A DNA stretch of 64,000 nucleotides from UBA1240 sp045599185 (GCA_045599185.1 JAZRVO010000021.1:47850-111849); one strand, 5' to 3'. Positions 17,784 through 27,473 are shown, counted from the first letter of the stretch. The notes: a model not told the origin generated them from the sequence alone. Made by a program: numbers and translations.

Positions 17784-19880
17784 TTATTTTTTCTGAGCCT
17801 CAATAGCATCAATGTAAGAAAGGTTCAGTCTTCCCATTTTGTCAATTTCAAGCAATTTTACAGGAATCTTGTCGCCTTCTTTTACAACGTCAGAAACTTT
17901 TGCAATTTTCTGGCGGCTGAATTTAGAAATATGACACAAACCTTCTTTACCAGGAAGAATTTCAACGAATGCGCCGAAATCCATAATGCGTTTTACAGTT
18001 CCCTGATAGATTGTTCCAACTTCCGGATCTTCAACAATACCTTTAATTGTTGCTTTTGCACCATCGGTAGAAGCAGAGTTTTTACCGTAAATTGTTACTG
18101 TTCCGTCGTCTTCTGTGTTGATTGTAACGCCAAACTGTGCAGAAATTGCCTTTACAGTTTTTCCGCCAGGTCCAATCAAAGCACCAATTTTGTCAATTGC
18201 AATTTTCATTGTATCAATTTTTGGCGCGTTCTGGTTAAGCGGCTGCGGTTTGTCAATGCATTTTTCCATAATTGAAAGAATATGCAGACGGCCGGCTTTT
18301 GCCTGTGCAAGTGCTTTCTGCATGATTTCAGTTGTAACACCGGCAATCTTAATATCCATCTGGAAACCGGTAATACCGTCTTTTGTACCGGCTACTTTAA
18401 AGTCCATATCACCAAGGTGGTCTTCTTCGCCTAAAATATCCGAAAGGATTTCGTATTTGGTGTAGTTTTCATCACTGGTAATCAATCCCATTGCAATACC
18501 GGCAACCATTTTTTTCATTGGTACGCCGGCTGCCAAAAGTGAAAGACAACCGCCACAGGTAGAAGCCTGTGAAGAAGAACCGTTCGATTCGTAAATTTCA
18601 GAAACAACACGAATTGTGTACGGGAATTCCTGCATAGAAGGAATCATTGGTGCAAGGGAACGGCGTGCAAGGTTACCGTGACCAATTTCGCGGCGGCCAG
18701 TTGCAAGGCGGCCTACTTCGCCAACAGAATATGGAGGGAAGTTGTAGTGCAAAATAAAGTTTTCACTTCTTTCGCCGTCAATATCGTCATAAACCTGTGC
18801 ATCCATTGCCGTGCCCAATGTTGTTACAGCCAGAGACTGGGTTTCGCCACGGGTAAACAGTGCAGAACCATGCGGACGAGGCAAAACGTTTACTTCGCAG
18901 GTAATAGGACGGATTTCATCACATTTACGGCCGTCAATACGAATTCCTTTTTCAAGAATGCTGTTGCGGAGCAAATTGTACTGAATGTCGTCGATGCATG
19001 CATCAAAAAGTTTTTTCTGTGTTTCATCAGCAAGCTGTTCTGCATAGGCAGCAGCAACTTCTTTTTTTGCAGCACTGATTGCATTGCCGCGGTTCATTTT
19101 TCCATCCTGGAAACATGCTTTTTCAAGTAATGGTGTTGCCATTGCAACGATTGCATCTTTGTTCTGCAATTCTACATTTAAAGGTGCAAGCGGCAATTTT
19201 TCTTTACCGGCAAGTTTCTGCAATTCTTCCTGAAGTTCACACATTGCTGTAATAAAACCCTGTGCCTTATCCAAAGCACCAAGCATTACTTCTTCAGAAA
19301 CTTCGTTTGCACCGCCTTCTACCATTGTAAAGCCGTCTTTTGTACCGGCAACAACAATTTCAAGATCAGCTTTTTCCTGCTGTTCAAATGTAGGGTTAAT
19401 AACGTATTCACCGTTGATGTAAGCAACACGTGCTGCAGCAACAGGACCATTGAAAGGAATGTCTGAAATTGTAACGGCTGCAGAAGAAGCAACTACAGCA
19501 AGAATATCGGCCGGGTTAATTCCGTCAGCAGAAACACAGGTAGGAACAATCTGAATTTCGCGGCCGAAAGAAACTTCAAAAAGCGGACGCATAGGACGGT
19601 CAATCAGGCGAGAAACCAGAATTTCTTTATCCTTCGGACGACCTTCGCGTTTTACGAAACCGCCAGGAATTTTACCGGCAGCATAATATTTTTCATTGTA
19701 ATCAACTGTAACAGGAACAAAATCCAAACCTTCTTTTGCTTCTGAAGAAGCACAAACGGTTGCAATTACAGCAGTTCCGGCAAACTGAGCATAAACACAA
19801 CCATTGGCCTGTTTACCAATTTTGCCAGTTTCAAGAATCAATTCCTGATCACCAATTTTGTAACTAACTCTCTGTACCAT
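17784..19880 (-). CDS. pnp: Polyribonucleotide nucleotidyltransferase
   Basis: 3'-5' phosphorolytic exoribonuclease that degrades mRNA. 698 residues: two RNase PH domains separated by a helical linker (GKIPGGFVKREGRPKDKEIL; GTAMDAQVYDDIDGERSENF; catalytic-region DILGEEDHLGDMDFKVAGTK), then a KH domain (IDKIGALIGPGGKTVKAISA) and an S1 domain (YQGTVKRIMDFGAFVEILPG). Follows rpsO as in most bacteria, with a 278-nt intergenic region rich in secondary structure that could carry RNase III/PNPase autoregulation as known in Escherichia coli. Confidence 0.98.
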   Translation of the reverse strand: MVQRVSYKIGDQELILETGKIGKQANGCVYAQFAGTAVIATVCASSEAKEGLDFVPVTVDYNEKYYAAGKIPGGFVKREGRPKDKEILVSRLIDRPMRPLFEVSFGREIQIVPTCVSADGINPADILAVVASSAAVTISDIPFNGPVAAARVAYINGEYVINPTFEQQEKADLEIVVAGTKDGFTMVEGGANEVSEEVMLGALDKAQGFITAMCELQEELQKLAGKEKLPLAPLNVELQNKDAIVAMATPLLEKACFQDGKMNRGNAISAAKKEVAAAYAEQLADETQKKLFDACIDDIQYNLLRNSILEKGIRIDGRKCDEIRPITCEVNVLPRPHGSALFTRGETQSLAVTTLGTAMDAQVYDDIDGERSENFILHYNFPPYSVGEVGRLATGRREIGHGNLARRSLAPMIPSMQEFPYTIRVVSEIYESNGSSSQASTCGGCLSLLAAGVPMKKMVAGIAMGLITSDENYTKYEILSDILGEEDHLGDMDFKVAGTKDGITGFQMDIKIAGVTTEIMQKALAQAKAGRLHILSIMEKCIDKPQPLNQNAPKIDTMKIAIDKIGALIGPGGKTVKAISAQFGVTINTEDDGTVTIYGKNSASTDGAKATIKGIVEDPEVGTIYQGTVKRIMDFGAFVEILPGKEGLCHISKFSRQKIAKVSDVVKEGDKIPVKLLEIDKMGRLNLSYIDAIEAQKK

Positions 19881-19913
19881 GAGAAAATCCTTTAAGCTAA
19901 AAAGCTTTTATCG

Positions 19914-19936
19914 TGGAAAAACCTAACAGTTTTCCA
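19914..19936 (-). other. Stem-loop in the pnp 5' leader
   Basis: TGGAAAA (19914-19920) pairs with TTTTCCA (19930-19936) across a 9-nt loop, 34 nt before the pnp start codon. A longer-range pair, CCGGTTTG (20037-20044) with CAAACCGG (20073-20080), lies farther upstream. Similar leader hairpins control pnp in enterobacteria; function here is inferred. Confidence 0.45.
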
Positions 19937-20100
19937 TAAAAAAGATTTACTGCACCGTGACAGAATTCGTTAAAAAAAGCACGCAAGTTGTCTTTTTTAA
20001 TAAATTCTGTCTATCTACAATGCAGTATCCAACCTGCCGGTTTGAGTAAAACTTCACAAAGTTCATTTTGCACAAACCGGGTTTAAGGCATTAGGCACGC

Positions 20101-20147
20101 CTTAAAAAACAAAGCTTTTTCAAAAGGAAATTTTGAAAAAGCTTTGC
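20101..20147 (-). terminator. Strong terminator hairpin between rpsO and pnp
   Basis: A 16-bp perfect stem (20110-20125 with 20131-20146, loop of 5 nt) is followed on the minus strand by six T. It lies 12 nt after the rpsO stop, so it should end or process most of the transcript before pnp. Confidence 0.88.
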
Positions 20148-20158
20148 AATAATCAAAC

Positions 20159-20428
20159 TTATTTACGCAATCCGAGTTCTTTGATGAGAGCGCGGTAACC
20201 TTCAAGGTCTGTGCGCTGCATGTATTTAAGCAAGCTGCGGCGCTGACCAACAAGTTTCAGCAGGCTGCGTGCTGCACTTGTGTCTTTTTTGTACATTTTG
20301 CAGTGTTCAGTAAGCTGTTTAATGCGTTCTGTAATAACTGCAACCTGAACACGTACGTTACCAGTGTCGTTTGCGTTTGCGCCGAAGGCTGAAACCAAGG
20401 CTGATGTTTTTTCTTTTGAGAGTGCCAT
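20159..20428 (-). CDS. rpsO: 30S ribosomal protein S15
   Basis: Primary 16S rRNA-binding protein, 89 residues, the family length, with NDTGNVRVQVAVITERIKQL and LLKLVGQRRSLLKYMQRTD. GAGGTG lies upstream of the ATG. S15 lies between ribF and pnp, a conserved order. It is followed directly by a strong terminator hairpin. Confidence 0.98.
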   Translation of the reverse strand: MALSKEKTSALVSAFGANANDTGNVRVQVAVITERIKQLTEHCKMYKKDTSAARSLLKLVGQRRSLLKYMQRTDLEGYRALIKELGLRK

Positions 20429-20451
20429 AATTCACCTCTTGTGATGTAAAA

Positions 20452-21324
20452 TCACATTTTTTCAAATTTTATTGTCTGCACCTTTAGACAGACACCGCTA
20501 AAAGAAAACCGACAGTGAAGAAAAGTCGGATTCACTTTTACAATGCCTGAAAAGGAGCGCTTTTCTGGTTCTCTTGAAGAATCGCAAAAAAGTGCCTCTA
20601 TACAAACTTTATACTGCCCAACGGGCGGCATTATTTGACTAAAAGCATCATCTGCTTTTAGAATAATTTCATTTTCATTGCAGAAACTCTGTTCAAAACT
20701 GCGCAAATCTAAAGCAAAGGCACGTCCCAAAAGCTTTTCCGCCGCATCAAAGTCGCCGGAAATTACTGCCTTGCGTATAAGGCTGGAACTTACGCGAACC
20801 GAACCATTGCAGACTTCATCTACAAAATCCGTTTTTACAAACCTTAATCCGGCAAAAGCGGCAATTTCAGCACAGCCGGTATCAAGCCTGTAACCGCACT
20901 TAAAATCGCTGCCAACGCATAAAAAGCGCATCCTGCAAAAATCGTATAAAAATTGCAGGAAAGTTTCGCCTTTCATTCTACCGAAATCCAAAGAAAAGTC
21001 AATCAGCAGAACGAAATCAAGGCCGATACTGTCAAAAAATTCAATTTGCTGCTGAAGCGTGCAAATGCTGCCGCAAAAATTTTCGCCTTCTTTTACGGCG
21101 CGCGGCGGCTTTATAAAAGTAACCACGCCCTTAAGCATTTCTGCCTGTGTAAAAAGCCTGCCAAAAATGGCCTGATGCCCCAAATGACAGCCGTCAAAAC
21201 CGCCAACCGCCAGTGCAGAACCATTCAAAAAACGCTGCTTAATGGAAGAATCTTTGCAGTTTTCAAAAAATTCAGCAAAAACTGAATTATTTTTACTGAT
21301 TTCTTCCCAGTAAAAAACTTTCAT
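20452..21324 (-). CDS. ribF: Bifunctional riboflavin kinase / FAD synthetase, shortened C-terminus
   Basis: 290 residues. The N-terminal FAD synthetase domain is clear: ALAVGGFDGCHLGHQAIFGR (nucleotidyltransferase HxGH motif), VTFIKPPRAV, FVLLIDFSLDFGRMKGETFL, CVGSDFKCGY and SSSLIRKAVISGDFDAAEKLLGR. The riboflavin kinase part after about residue 190 is short and divergent, without the usual GxxPT/NIG motifs, so kinase activity is doubtful. The ATG overlaps the truB stop as ATGA, and rpsO follows after 23 nt. Confidence 0.88.
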   Translation of the reverse strand: MKVFYWEEISKNNSVFAEFFENCKDSSIKQRFLNGSALAVGGFDGCHLGHQAIFGRLFTQAEMLKGVVTFIKPPRAVKEGENFCGSICTLQQQIEFFDSIGLDFVLLIDFSLDFGRMKGETFLQFLYDFCRMRFLCVGSDFKCGYRLDTGCAEIAAFAGLRFVKTDFVDEVCNGSVRVSSSLIRKAVISGDFDAAEKLLGRAFALDLRSFEQSFCNENEIILKADDAFSQIMPPVGQYKVCIEALFCDSSREPEKRSFSGIVKVNPTFLHCRFSFSGVCLKVQTIKFEKM

Positions 21325-22514
21325 TTTTCACTTTCCTTCGCATCAGCGGCGGTTTTTGCCTTTATCTGAATGTTCTTTGAATTCTGTCTTGCAGGTTTTT
21401 TATGGTTTACCGGCCTTGCAACGGGCAAATCGTTGGCTATTACAAAATTGTATTTAACCCGGTTGCCGTTAAAACTTACCAAGCCGCACAGTCTTTCCGA
21501 AGGAAAATCATTGCCCTTACCGTCTCTCTTGGCAAAAACCACATATTCTGTATTCTGTTCAACGGAAAAATCTTCGCCCTGCCCTGTGTAAAAAACTTTT
21601 GAATTCAGCGGTCGACCCTGCAAAAAGTCCGTAAAAAACTTTGGTTCTATAAAAATGCTGTTAAAACCGCAGCATTCAGCAAGCCGTGGCGTAAAAGCCT
21701 GCACGCTTTGCTGTATTTCTTCTTCGCTTGCTTCTACAATGTCAGCAGAAGAAGCTTTTCGCGTTAAAAGCCTTGGTAAATTTTCAATTGAAAAATCAGG
21801 CAGCTTGTCATAACCAGCCGCCTGCTGCAAAGTAAAAGGACCAACACTGGTACGGCGCAGCGCCACCAGATGGGCACAGCTGCCGCAGCTTTGCGCCATA
21901 TCGCGAGCCAATGCGCGGATGTAAGTGCCTTTGGAACAGGCCACGCGAATATGCGCATATTCGCCGGTAAATTCAACAAGCGTATTTTCGTAAATTGTAA
22001 TCCTGCGTTTTTTTAATTCCAGTTCCTGCCCGTCGCGCACCAAATCGCTGGCACGTCTGCCGTTAACCTGAATTGCAGAATAAACCGGCGGCGTCTGGTC
22101 TAATCCACCGGTAAAAATTTGGCAGGCTTTTTCAAAATTTTCACGCTGCGGCAGCGGCGCAGTTTTTATTACCGTGCCGTCAACATCAAGCGTGTCCGTT
22201 TCTTCTCCAAATTTAATTATTGCTTCGTAAGATTTGTCAAAATCTGTAATATGAGAAACAAATCTGGTCATTCGGTTGGAAAGAACAACCAGCAGGCCGT
22301 CTGCAAAATTGTCCAGCGTGCCGGTGTGACCAATTTTTGAGGTATTTAATGCGTGTTTTATTGCCCACAACGAGGTAAAGCTTGTTAAACCCGATTGTTT
22401 GGCATAAAGAACAACGCCGTCCGGCGGAAAATTGCCAGACGGCTTGTAGTATTCAAGCCCTGAATTAAGATTCTGATTCAGCTTCCAGCTCCTCAAGTTT
22501 TCGAACCATTTCAA
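21321..22514 (-). CDS. truB: tRNA pseudouridine-55 synthase, with C-terminal extension
   Basis: Makes pseudouridine 55 in the T-loop of tRNAs. Family motifs: GVVLYAKQSGLTSFTSLWAIKHAL, KIGHTGTLDNFADGLLVVL with the catalytic Asp, QTPPVYSAIQVNGRRASDLVRDG and VACSKGTYIRALARDMAQ. About 397 residues, some 90 longer than usual, owing to a C-terminal tail ending in a Lys-rich segment. The annotated start overlaps rbfA by 50 nt; the first 30 residues are not conserved and a later non-ATG start cannot be excluded. Confidence 0.95.
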   Translation of the reverse strand: MKWFENLRSWKLNQNLNSGLEYYKPSGNFPPDGVVLYAKQSGLTSFTSLWAIKHALNTSKIGHTGTLDNFADGLLVVLSNRMTRFVSHITDFDKSYEAIIKFGEETDTLDVDGTVIKTAPLPQRENFEKACQIFTGGLDQTPPVYSAIQVNGRRASDLVRDGQELELKKRRITIYENTLVEFTGEYAHIRVACSKGTYIRALARDMAQSCGSCAHLVALRRTSVGPFTLQQAAGYDKLPDFSIENLPRLLTRKASSADIVEASEEEIQQSVQAFTPRLAECCGFNSIFIEPKFFTDFLQGRPLNSKVFYTGQGEDFSVEQNTEYVVFAKRDGKGNDFPSERLCGLVSFNGNRVKYNFVIANDLPVARPVNHKKPARQNSKNIQIKAKTAADAKESEK

Positions 22515-22824
22515 AGCCGTCTTTTATGCTTGAATCTGCGATAAACTGCAATTTTGGAAACTGCCGGATGGTTAATTTTTTACCTAAAGAAGACTGGATA
22601 AAACCAGCGGCACTTTCCAAACCTTTTACACCTTTAAGGGTCTTTTTTTCGTCCATAAAGCTTGAAACGTAAACTTTTGCATAAGACAAATCACCAGAAA
22701 CTTCCACGCGGTTAATACTTAAAAAAGTAGAAACGCGCGGATCCTTTATCTGCTGGCGCAAAATCATCTGCGAAATTTCGTTACGAATCTGTTCTCCAAG
22801 ACGAATCAGTCTGTATTCTGACAT
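22465..22824 (-). CDS. rbfA: Ribosome-binding factor A
   Basis: Small KH-fold factor for late 16S rRNA maturation. 119 residues with RLGEQIRNEISQMILRQQIKDPR and VEVSGDLSYAKVYVSSF and PKLQFIADSSIKDGFEM. Lies between infB (9-nt gap) and truB (overlap), the canonical order. Confidence 0.96.
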   Translation of the reverse strand: MSEYRLIRLGEQIRNEISQMILRQQIKDPRVSTFLSINRVEVSGDLSYAKVYVSSFMDEKKTLKGVKGLESAAGFIQSSLGKKLTIRQFPKLQFIADSSIKDGFEMVRKLEELEAESES

Positions 22825-22833
22825 TTATTCCCC

Positions 22834-25446
22834 TTATTTGTCGCCGGCATTAAGCTTGCGGGCAACTTCAACCATTTCAATTACTTCAAACTGGTCGCCA
22901 ACCTTAATGTCCTGCCAGTTTTCAAGACCGATACCGCATTCGTAGCCGGCAGCAACTTCTTTTGCATCGTCCTTAAAGCGTTTAAGTGAAGCAAGCTTGC
23001 CGTTGAAAATTACGATACCGTCGCGAATTACGTTTACGCTGCTTGAACGTTTAACCATACCTGTAAGAACGTAACAACCGGCAATAAGACCGATTTTCGG
23101 TACTTTGAATGTATCGCGAACTTCGATTGTACCGATAACTTCTTCCTTAACATCCGGTTTAAGCATACCTTCCATTGCGGCGGTAATTTCTTCAACTGCT
23201 TTATAAATAATGTTGTACTTGCGAATGTCAACTTTTTCCTGGTCTGCCAGAGCTTTTGCTTTTGGGGTAGGACGAACGTTGAAACCGACAATAATTGCGT
23301 TAGAGTCGGCAGCGGCAAGCATAACGTCGCTTTCGTTAATTGCACCAGCCGAAGAGTGAATTACGTTCAGGCGGATGTCTTTTGTAGAAAGGCGTTCCAG
23401 TGAAGATTTAAGGGCTTCAGCCGAACCTTGAACGTCAGCCTTGATGATGACTTTAAGTTCAAGCATATTGTCGTCGGTGATCGTGTCGTAAATGTTTTCC
23501 AGCGTAACTTTCTTAACGCTTTTAGAATCTTCAAAACGTTTAAGTTCCTGGCGTTTTGCAGAAATATCACGTGCATCGCGTTCTGTTTCTGTTACCTGGA
23601 AAGGGTCACCGGCGTTTGGCATTCCTTCAAAACCGATAATTTCAACCGGCATTGAAGGCGTTGCTTCCTTAAGCTTCTTGCCGCGGTCGTTGTAAATTGC
23701 ACGAACGTGGCCAGCATAAATACCGCCAACATAAGGGTCGTTGATGCGCAAAGTACCGCGTTCAATAACAACAGTACAAACAACACCACGTCCGTGGTCA
23801 ATGCGCGATTCAATAACTTTACCTTCAGCACGGCAGTTGTAATTTGCCCTAAGTTCAAGCACTTCTGCCTGAAGAAGAATGGCATCGAGCAAATCATCAA
23901 TACCTTCCTTTTTAAGGGCACTGATATGAACATACTGTGTCTGGCCGCCCCATTCTTCCGGTGTAAGGCCATATTCAGAAAGCTGGGTCTTAACGCGGTC
24001 AATGTTTGCTTCAGGTTTATCAATTTTGTTAACGGCAACAATAATCGGTACGTCGGCGTCTTTTGCATGGTTAATAGCTTCAACTGTCTGAGGCATCACG
24101 CCGTCGTCAGCTGCAACAACAAGAACTACGATATCAGTAATTTTTGCACCGCGGGCACGCATCATTGTGAATGCTTCGTGACCTGGCGTATCAAGGAATG
24201 TGATGCAGCCTTTTTCAGTTTCTACCTGATAAGCACCAATATGCTGGGTAATACCGCCAAATTCGCTTGCTACTACGTTTGCACTGCGGATTGCATCAAG
24301 TGTTTTTGTCTTACCGTGGTCAACGTGACCCATTACGGTTACTACCGGCGGACGAGTCATCATGTCTTCTTCACGGTCGGCTTCACTTTCAATAACGGTT
24401 TCATCATACAAGCTGATGATTTTAACTTCGCAGTCAAATTCGCTGGCAACAAGAGTTGCTGTATCAGCATCAATAGTCTGGGTAATTGAAACCATCATAC
24501 CCATGCCCATAAGTTTTGCAATAATTTCAGATGCTTTTAAATTCATCTTTTTTGCAAGTTCAGAAACTGAAATTGTGTCCATAATTTCAATTTCTTTTGG
24601 AACAGGATTTGTTTTAACGGCCTGCTTTTTCTTCTGGTTAAGCAGTCTGTCAACGGTTTCTGCGTCTTCTCTATCCTTGCGGTTATAAACAGGCTTTTTA
24701 GCCTTGTTGAATGTACGTTTCTGTGTATTTTTCTTGTTTTCTTCAACCGGTGCAGCATTCATGCCGCCGCCAAAGCCGCCTCGATTGCCAAAACTGCCCT
24801 GTCCTGCCGGACGCTGGCCAAAGTTAGGACGCTGACCACCAGCGACGCCGCCGCGGTTAAAGCCACCCTGACGCTGTCCGCCATTCTGGCCACCAAAGCG
24901 CTGGCCGCCGTTACCGCCGTTGTTGAAACGCTGGCCGCCATTCTGACCCTGATTTGCATTATTGCGGTTGTGGTAACCTTCGCGTGCCTGTGCACCCGTA
25001 AAACCGCCTTCACGGCGCTGATAGCCGCCTTCGCGACGCTGTCCGCCATTGCTGCGGTCGTTGCGGTGCTTGTCGGCCAGGTTGCCCTGCTTGCTGTTTG
25101 GGCGCTGAGGACTGATAATTGAAGAAACCGGACGTTTTTCGCCGGATGCAGCCGGATTCTGCGCATTTGCAACAACTTTCGGTTTGTCACCAGTGTGTGC
25201 AGGCTGGGCTTTTGCACCAGCAGCGCCGCCGTCTTTTGCAGCACCGGCACTTGCAGAAGAACCGTTGCCTGCACCTGCATTGCCAGCCGGGTTAGGCTTC
25301 TTTTTAACAACAACAACCTTGCGCTTTTCAGTTTTTTCAGCCGGTGCGTCTGTGCGTTCAGCCGGTTTCTGTTCTTTAGCTTCTTTCGGTTCGCCTTTTT
25401 TCTTGTTAAGAATAAATTCTGGTTTTTTTTCTAATTCATCTGACAT
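22834..25446 (-). CDS. infB: Translation initiation factor IF-2
   Basis: GTPase that brings fMet-tRNA to the ribosome. 870 residues. The N-terminal 240 residues are a charged then Gly/Asn/Gln/Arg-rich low-complexity region built on GGQRF/GGQR units (about 155-230). Next come a short IF2-N helix domain (SVSELAKKMNLKASEIIAKL) and the G domain: VMGHVDHGKTKTLDAIR, G2 in GGITQHIGAY, FLDTPGHEAFTMMRARGA, VNKIDKPEAN, and the IF2 beta-barrel domains to the end. Ninth base after the stop begins the rbfA frame. Region is part of the classic nusA-infB-rbfA-truB operon. Confidence 0.98.
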   Translation of the reverse strand: MSDELEKKPEFILNKKKGEPKEAKEQKPAERTDAPAEKTEKRKVVVVKKKPNPAGNAGAGNGSSASAGAAKDGGAAGAKAQPAHTGDKPKVVANAQNPAASGEKRPVSSIISPQRPNSKQGNLADKHRNDRSNGGQRREGGYQRREGGFTGAQAREGYHNRNNANQGQNGGQRFNNGGNGGQRFGGQNGGQRQGGFNRGGVAGGQRPNFGQRPAGQGSFGNRGGFGGGMNAAPVEENKKNTQKRTFNKAKKPVYNRKDREDAETVDRLLNQKKKQAVKTNPVPKEIEIMDTISVSELAKKMNLKASEIIAKLMGMGMMVSITQTIDADTATLVASEFDCEVKIISLYDETVIESEADREEDMMTRPPVVTVMGHVDHGKTKTLDAIRSANVVASEFGGITQHIGAYQVETEKGCITFLDTPGHEAFTMMRARGAKITDIVVLVVAADDGVMPQTVEAINHAKDADVPIIVAVNKIDKPEANIDRVKTQLSEYGLTPEEWGGQTQYVHISALKKEGIDDLLDAILLQAEVLELRANYNCRAEGKVIESRIDHGRGVVCTVVIERGTLRINDPYVGGIYAGHVRAIYNDRGKKLKEATPSMPVEIIGFEGMPNAGDPFQVTETERDARDISAKRQELKRFEDSKSVKKVTLENIYDTITDDNMLELKVIIKADVQGSAEALKSSLERLSTKDIRLNVIHSSAGAINESDVMLAAADSNAIIVGFNVRPTPKAKALADQEKVDIRKYNIIYKAVEEITAAMEGMLKPDVKEEVIGTIEVRDTFKVPKIGLIAGCYVLTGMVKRSSSVNVIRDGIVIFNGKLASLKRFKDDAKEVAAGYECGIGLENWQDIKVGDQFEVIEMVEVARKLNAGDK

Positions 25447-25454
25447 GTTTTATC

Positions 25455-26945
25455 CTATTCTTCGTCCTCATATTCAAAACTAAGTTCAACACCACAGTTT
25501 GGACAAGCAGTCATATCAAGAGTGATTCTTGCACCACATTCAGGGCATTCATAAACTTCTTCTTCTGCCGGGGCAGCTTCTTCTTGTTCTTCTGCCGAAG
25601 TTTCAGAAGCAGGTTCAGCACTTTCTTCTTCTACAAACTCAACCACAGAATTTACCAATTCATGCAATTTTGCAAGGTCTTCTTCCGTAACGCCTTCAAT
25701 GCCTGCAAGGCTGTTGCTGTCATAGGCGTCAAGGTATTCTTCAATGGTGTCAATGTTTGCTTCTTTAAGCAGTGCAGCAACTTTTGCATCAACACCAGGA
25801 AGGTCAGAAACAGTATTTATTTCAGCATAATCATCAACCTGTTCGTTGCTGAACAAGTCGTTAACTGCCTTGCGAGATTCAGCAGTCAATGCTTCAATTT
25901 CTTCAGTCTGGTCGTCAGTCTTAACGTCAATGCTCCAGTCCGCAAGGCGGTTTGCAAGGCGAACATTTAAGCCCTGCTTACCAATTGCCAGAGAGAACTG
26001 AGATTCGGTAACGACAGCCAGTGCCTGACGTTTTTCTTCATCAAGAATATAAACTTCTGATACTTCAGCCGGTGAAAGCGCATTTTTGATGAACACGCGC
26101 GGGTCAGAATCGTATTTCAGTACGTCAACTTTTTCACCGTCAAGTTCGCCGATAACGGCCTGAATGCGTGTACCTTTCAAACCGACACATGCACCAACCG
26201 GGTCAATGTCTTCGCGGGAAGTGTAAACTGCAACTTTTGTGCGGTAACCAGGCTCACGTACAATTTTGTGAATTTCAACAATTTTATCAGAAATTTCAGG
26301 AACATCGTTTTCCAGCAGGCAGCGAACAAAATCGCTTTCGGTGCGCGAAAGCACAACCTGCAAACCGTTCTTGGTCTTTTTAAGTTCAGTTACAAGGGCT
26401 TTAATCTGCTTGTTGTCTTTAGAATATGCGTCGCGCGGTGACTGGAATTTTTTAGGCAGAATGCCTTCAACATTTTTCAGGTCAACATAAATGTTTCCGT
26501 TGCGTTCGCGCTGATAGTAACAGGTAATAATCTGACCGAGTTTTTCCTTCCATTCGTGGTAAAGGCCGTCTTTTTTAATGTCGCGCAGGGCGGCCAAAGC
26601 AGCCTGTTTTCCGGTTTGAATTGCCTTGCGGGAAAATTCCTTTGCAGGGTCAATCAGAATGTCAATTTCGTCACCTTCTTCACAGTCCGGCGAAAGTTTC
26701 AAGGCATCTTCAAGTTCAATTTCTACAGAAGGATCCCAAATTCCGTCAAGAATAACCTTGCGAGAATAAAGTGAAACATCCGACATATCTTCTGAAAACT
26801 TTACAACAGCATTTTCCGTTGTTCCGTAAGTACACTTATAGGCTGCCAATAAAAAATTTTCGATAGTTTCTTTCAGCATATTTTCTGAAATATTGCTATC
26901 GTTCTCCATAATTCCTCTTATGGCTTCAACCATTTCAGCTGACAT
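25455..26945 (-). CDS. nusA: Transcription factor NusA with C-terminal zinc ribbon
   Basis: Pausing, termination and antitermination factor bound to RNA polymerase. 496 residues: NusA N-domain, S1 domain (about 140-200), two KH domains (VGACVGLKGTRIQAVIGELDG; SLAIGKQGLNVRLANRLADW), a helix-hairpin-helix segment (VSDLPGVDAKVAALLKEANI), an acidic linker, and an unusual final ribbon CPECGARITLDMTACPNCG with two CxxC knuckles. AGGGG lies upstream of the ATG. Ten nt after rimP. Confidence 0.97.
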   Translation of the reverse strand: MSAEMVEAIRGIMENDSNISENMLKETIENFLLAAYKCTYGTTENAVVKFSEDMSDVSLYSRKVILDGIWDPSVEIELEDALKLSPDCEEGDEIDILIDPAKEFSRKAIQTGKQAALAALRDIKKDGLYHEWKEKLGQIITCYYQRERNGNIYVDLKNVEGILPKKFQSPRDAYSKDNKQIKALVTELKKTKNGLQVVLSRTESDFVRCLLENDVPEISDKIVEIHKIVREPGYRTKVAVYTSREDIDPVGACVGLKGTRIQAVIGELDGEKVDVLKYDSDPRVFIKNALSPAEVSEVYILDEEKRQALAVVTESQFSLAIGKQGLNVRLANRLADWSIDVKTDDQTEEIEALTAESRKAVNDLFSNEQVDDYAEINTVSDLPGVDAKVAALLKEANIDTIEEYLDAYDSNSLAGIEGVTEEDLAKLHELVNSVVEFVEEESAEPASETSAEEQEEAAPAEEEVYECPECGARITLDMTACPNCGVELSFEYEDEE

Positions 26946-26954
26946 AAAACACCC

Positions 26955-27419
26955 CTATGAATTAAGCAGTTTTGCTTTTGATATTTGTTCCAGCGGAATG
27001 CTACGTTCCGCATCATCAATTTTAAGTTTCAGCTGGTTCTCATCTGCATCAACAATCTGTCCCGAAACCCAGTCTGATACCGATATATCATAAACTCTTA
27101 CATATTTTTCCTTGAAAAAAGGAAATTCTGCTGCATTTTTAATATTTCTTTCAGTTCCCGGCGACGTTACTTCCATGTAAGTATCCTGAGAATCCAAAAT
27201 TGCTTCCATGCGGGGCAGCAGAACCCGGTGAACTTTTGCACAATCGTCAATTCCAATACCAGTTTTTACAGACGGATCTGCATGACCAATTACAGCGCGA
27301 ATCTGAATCGTACCGTTTGTACGAAAAACACGCAGTTCCACAAGCACATAGCCTGCCGCCTTTACAATCGGTGCGCAGTCTGCATAGTAAGGAATGGTGT
27401 CAAGGCTCGTATATTCCAA
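26955..27419 (-). CDS. rimP: Ribosome maturation factor RimP
   Basis: Binds free 30S subunits during assembly. 154 residues with VKAAGYVLVELRVFRTNGTIQIRAV split over strands, IGIDDCAKVHRVLLPRME and YMEVTSPGTERNIKNAAEFPFF, typical of the family. The start is TTG at 27419, supported by AGGAG seven bases upstream and the absence of an ATG. First gene of the nusA-infB operon; the promoter and a hairpin lie upstream. Confidence 0.93.
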   Translation of the reverse strand: MEYTSLDTIPYYADCAPIVKAAGYVLVELRVFRTNGTIQIRAVIGHADPSVKTGIGIDDCAKVHRVLLPRMEAILDSQDTYMEVTSPGTERNIKNAAEFPFFKEKYVRVYDISVSDWVSGQIVDADENQLKLKIDDAERSIPLEQISKAKLLNS

Positions 27420-27473
27420 AACAACTCCTATTTTTGGTTAAAAAATCTGGCAATATTTCCAAATTTACTCGAC

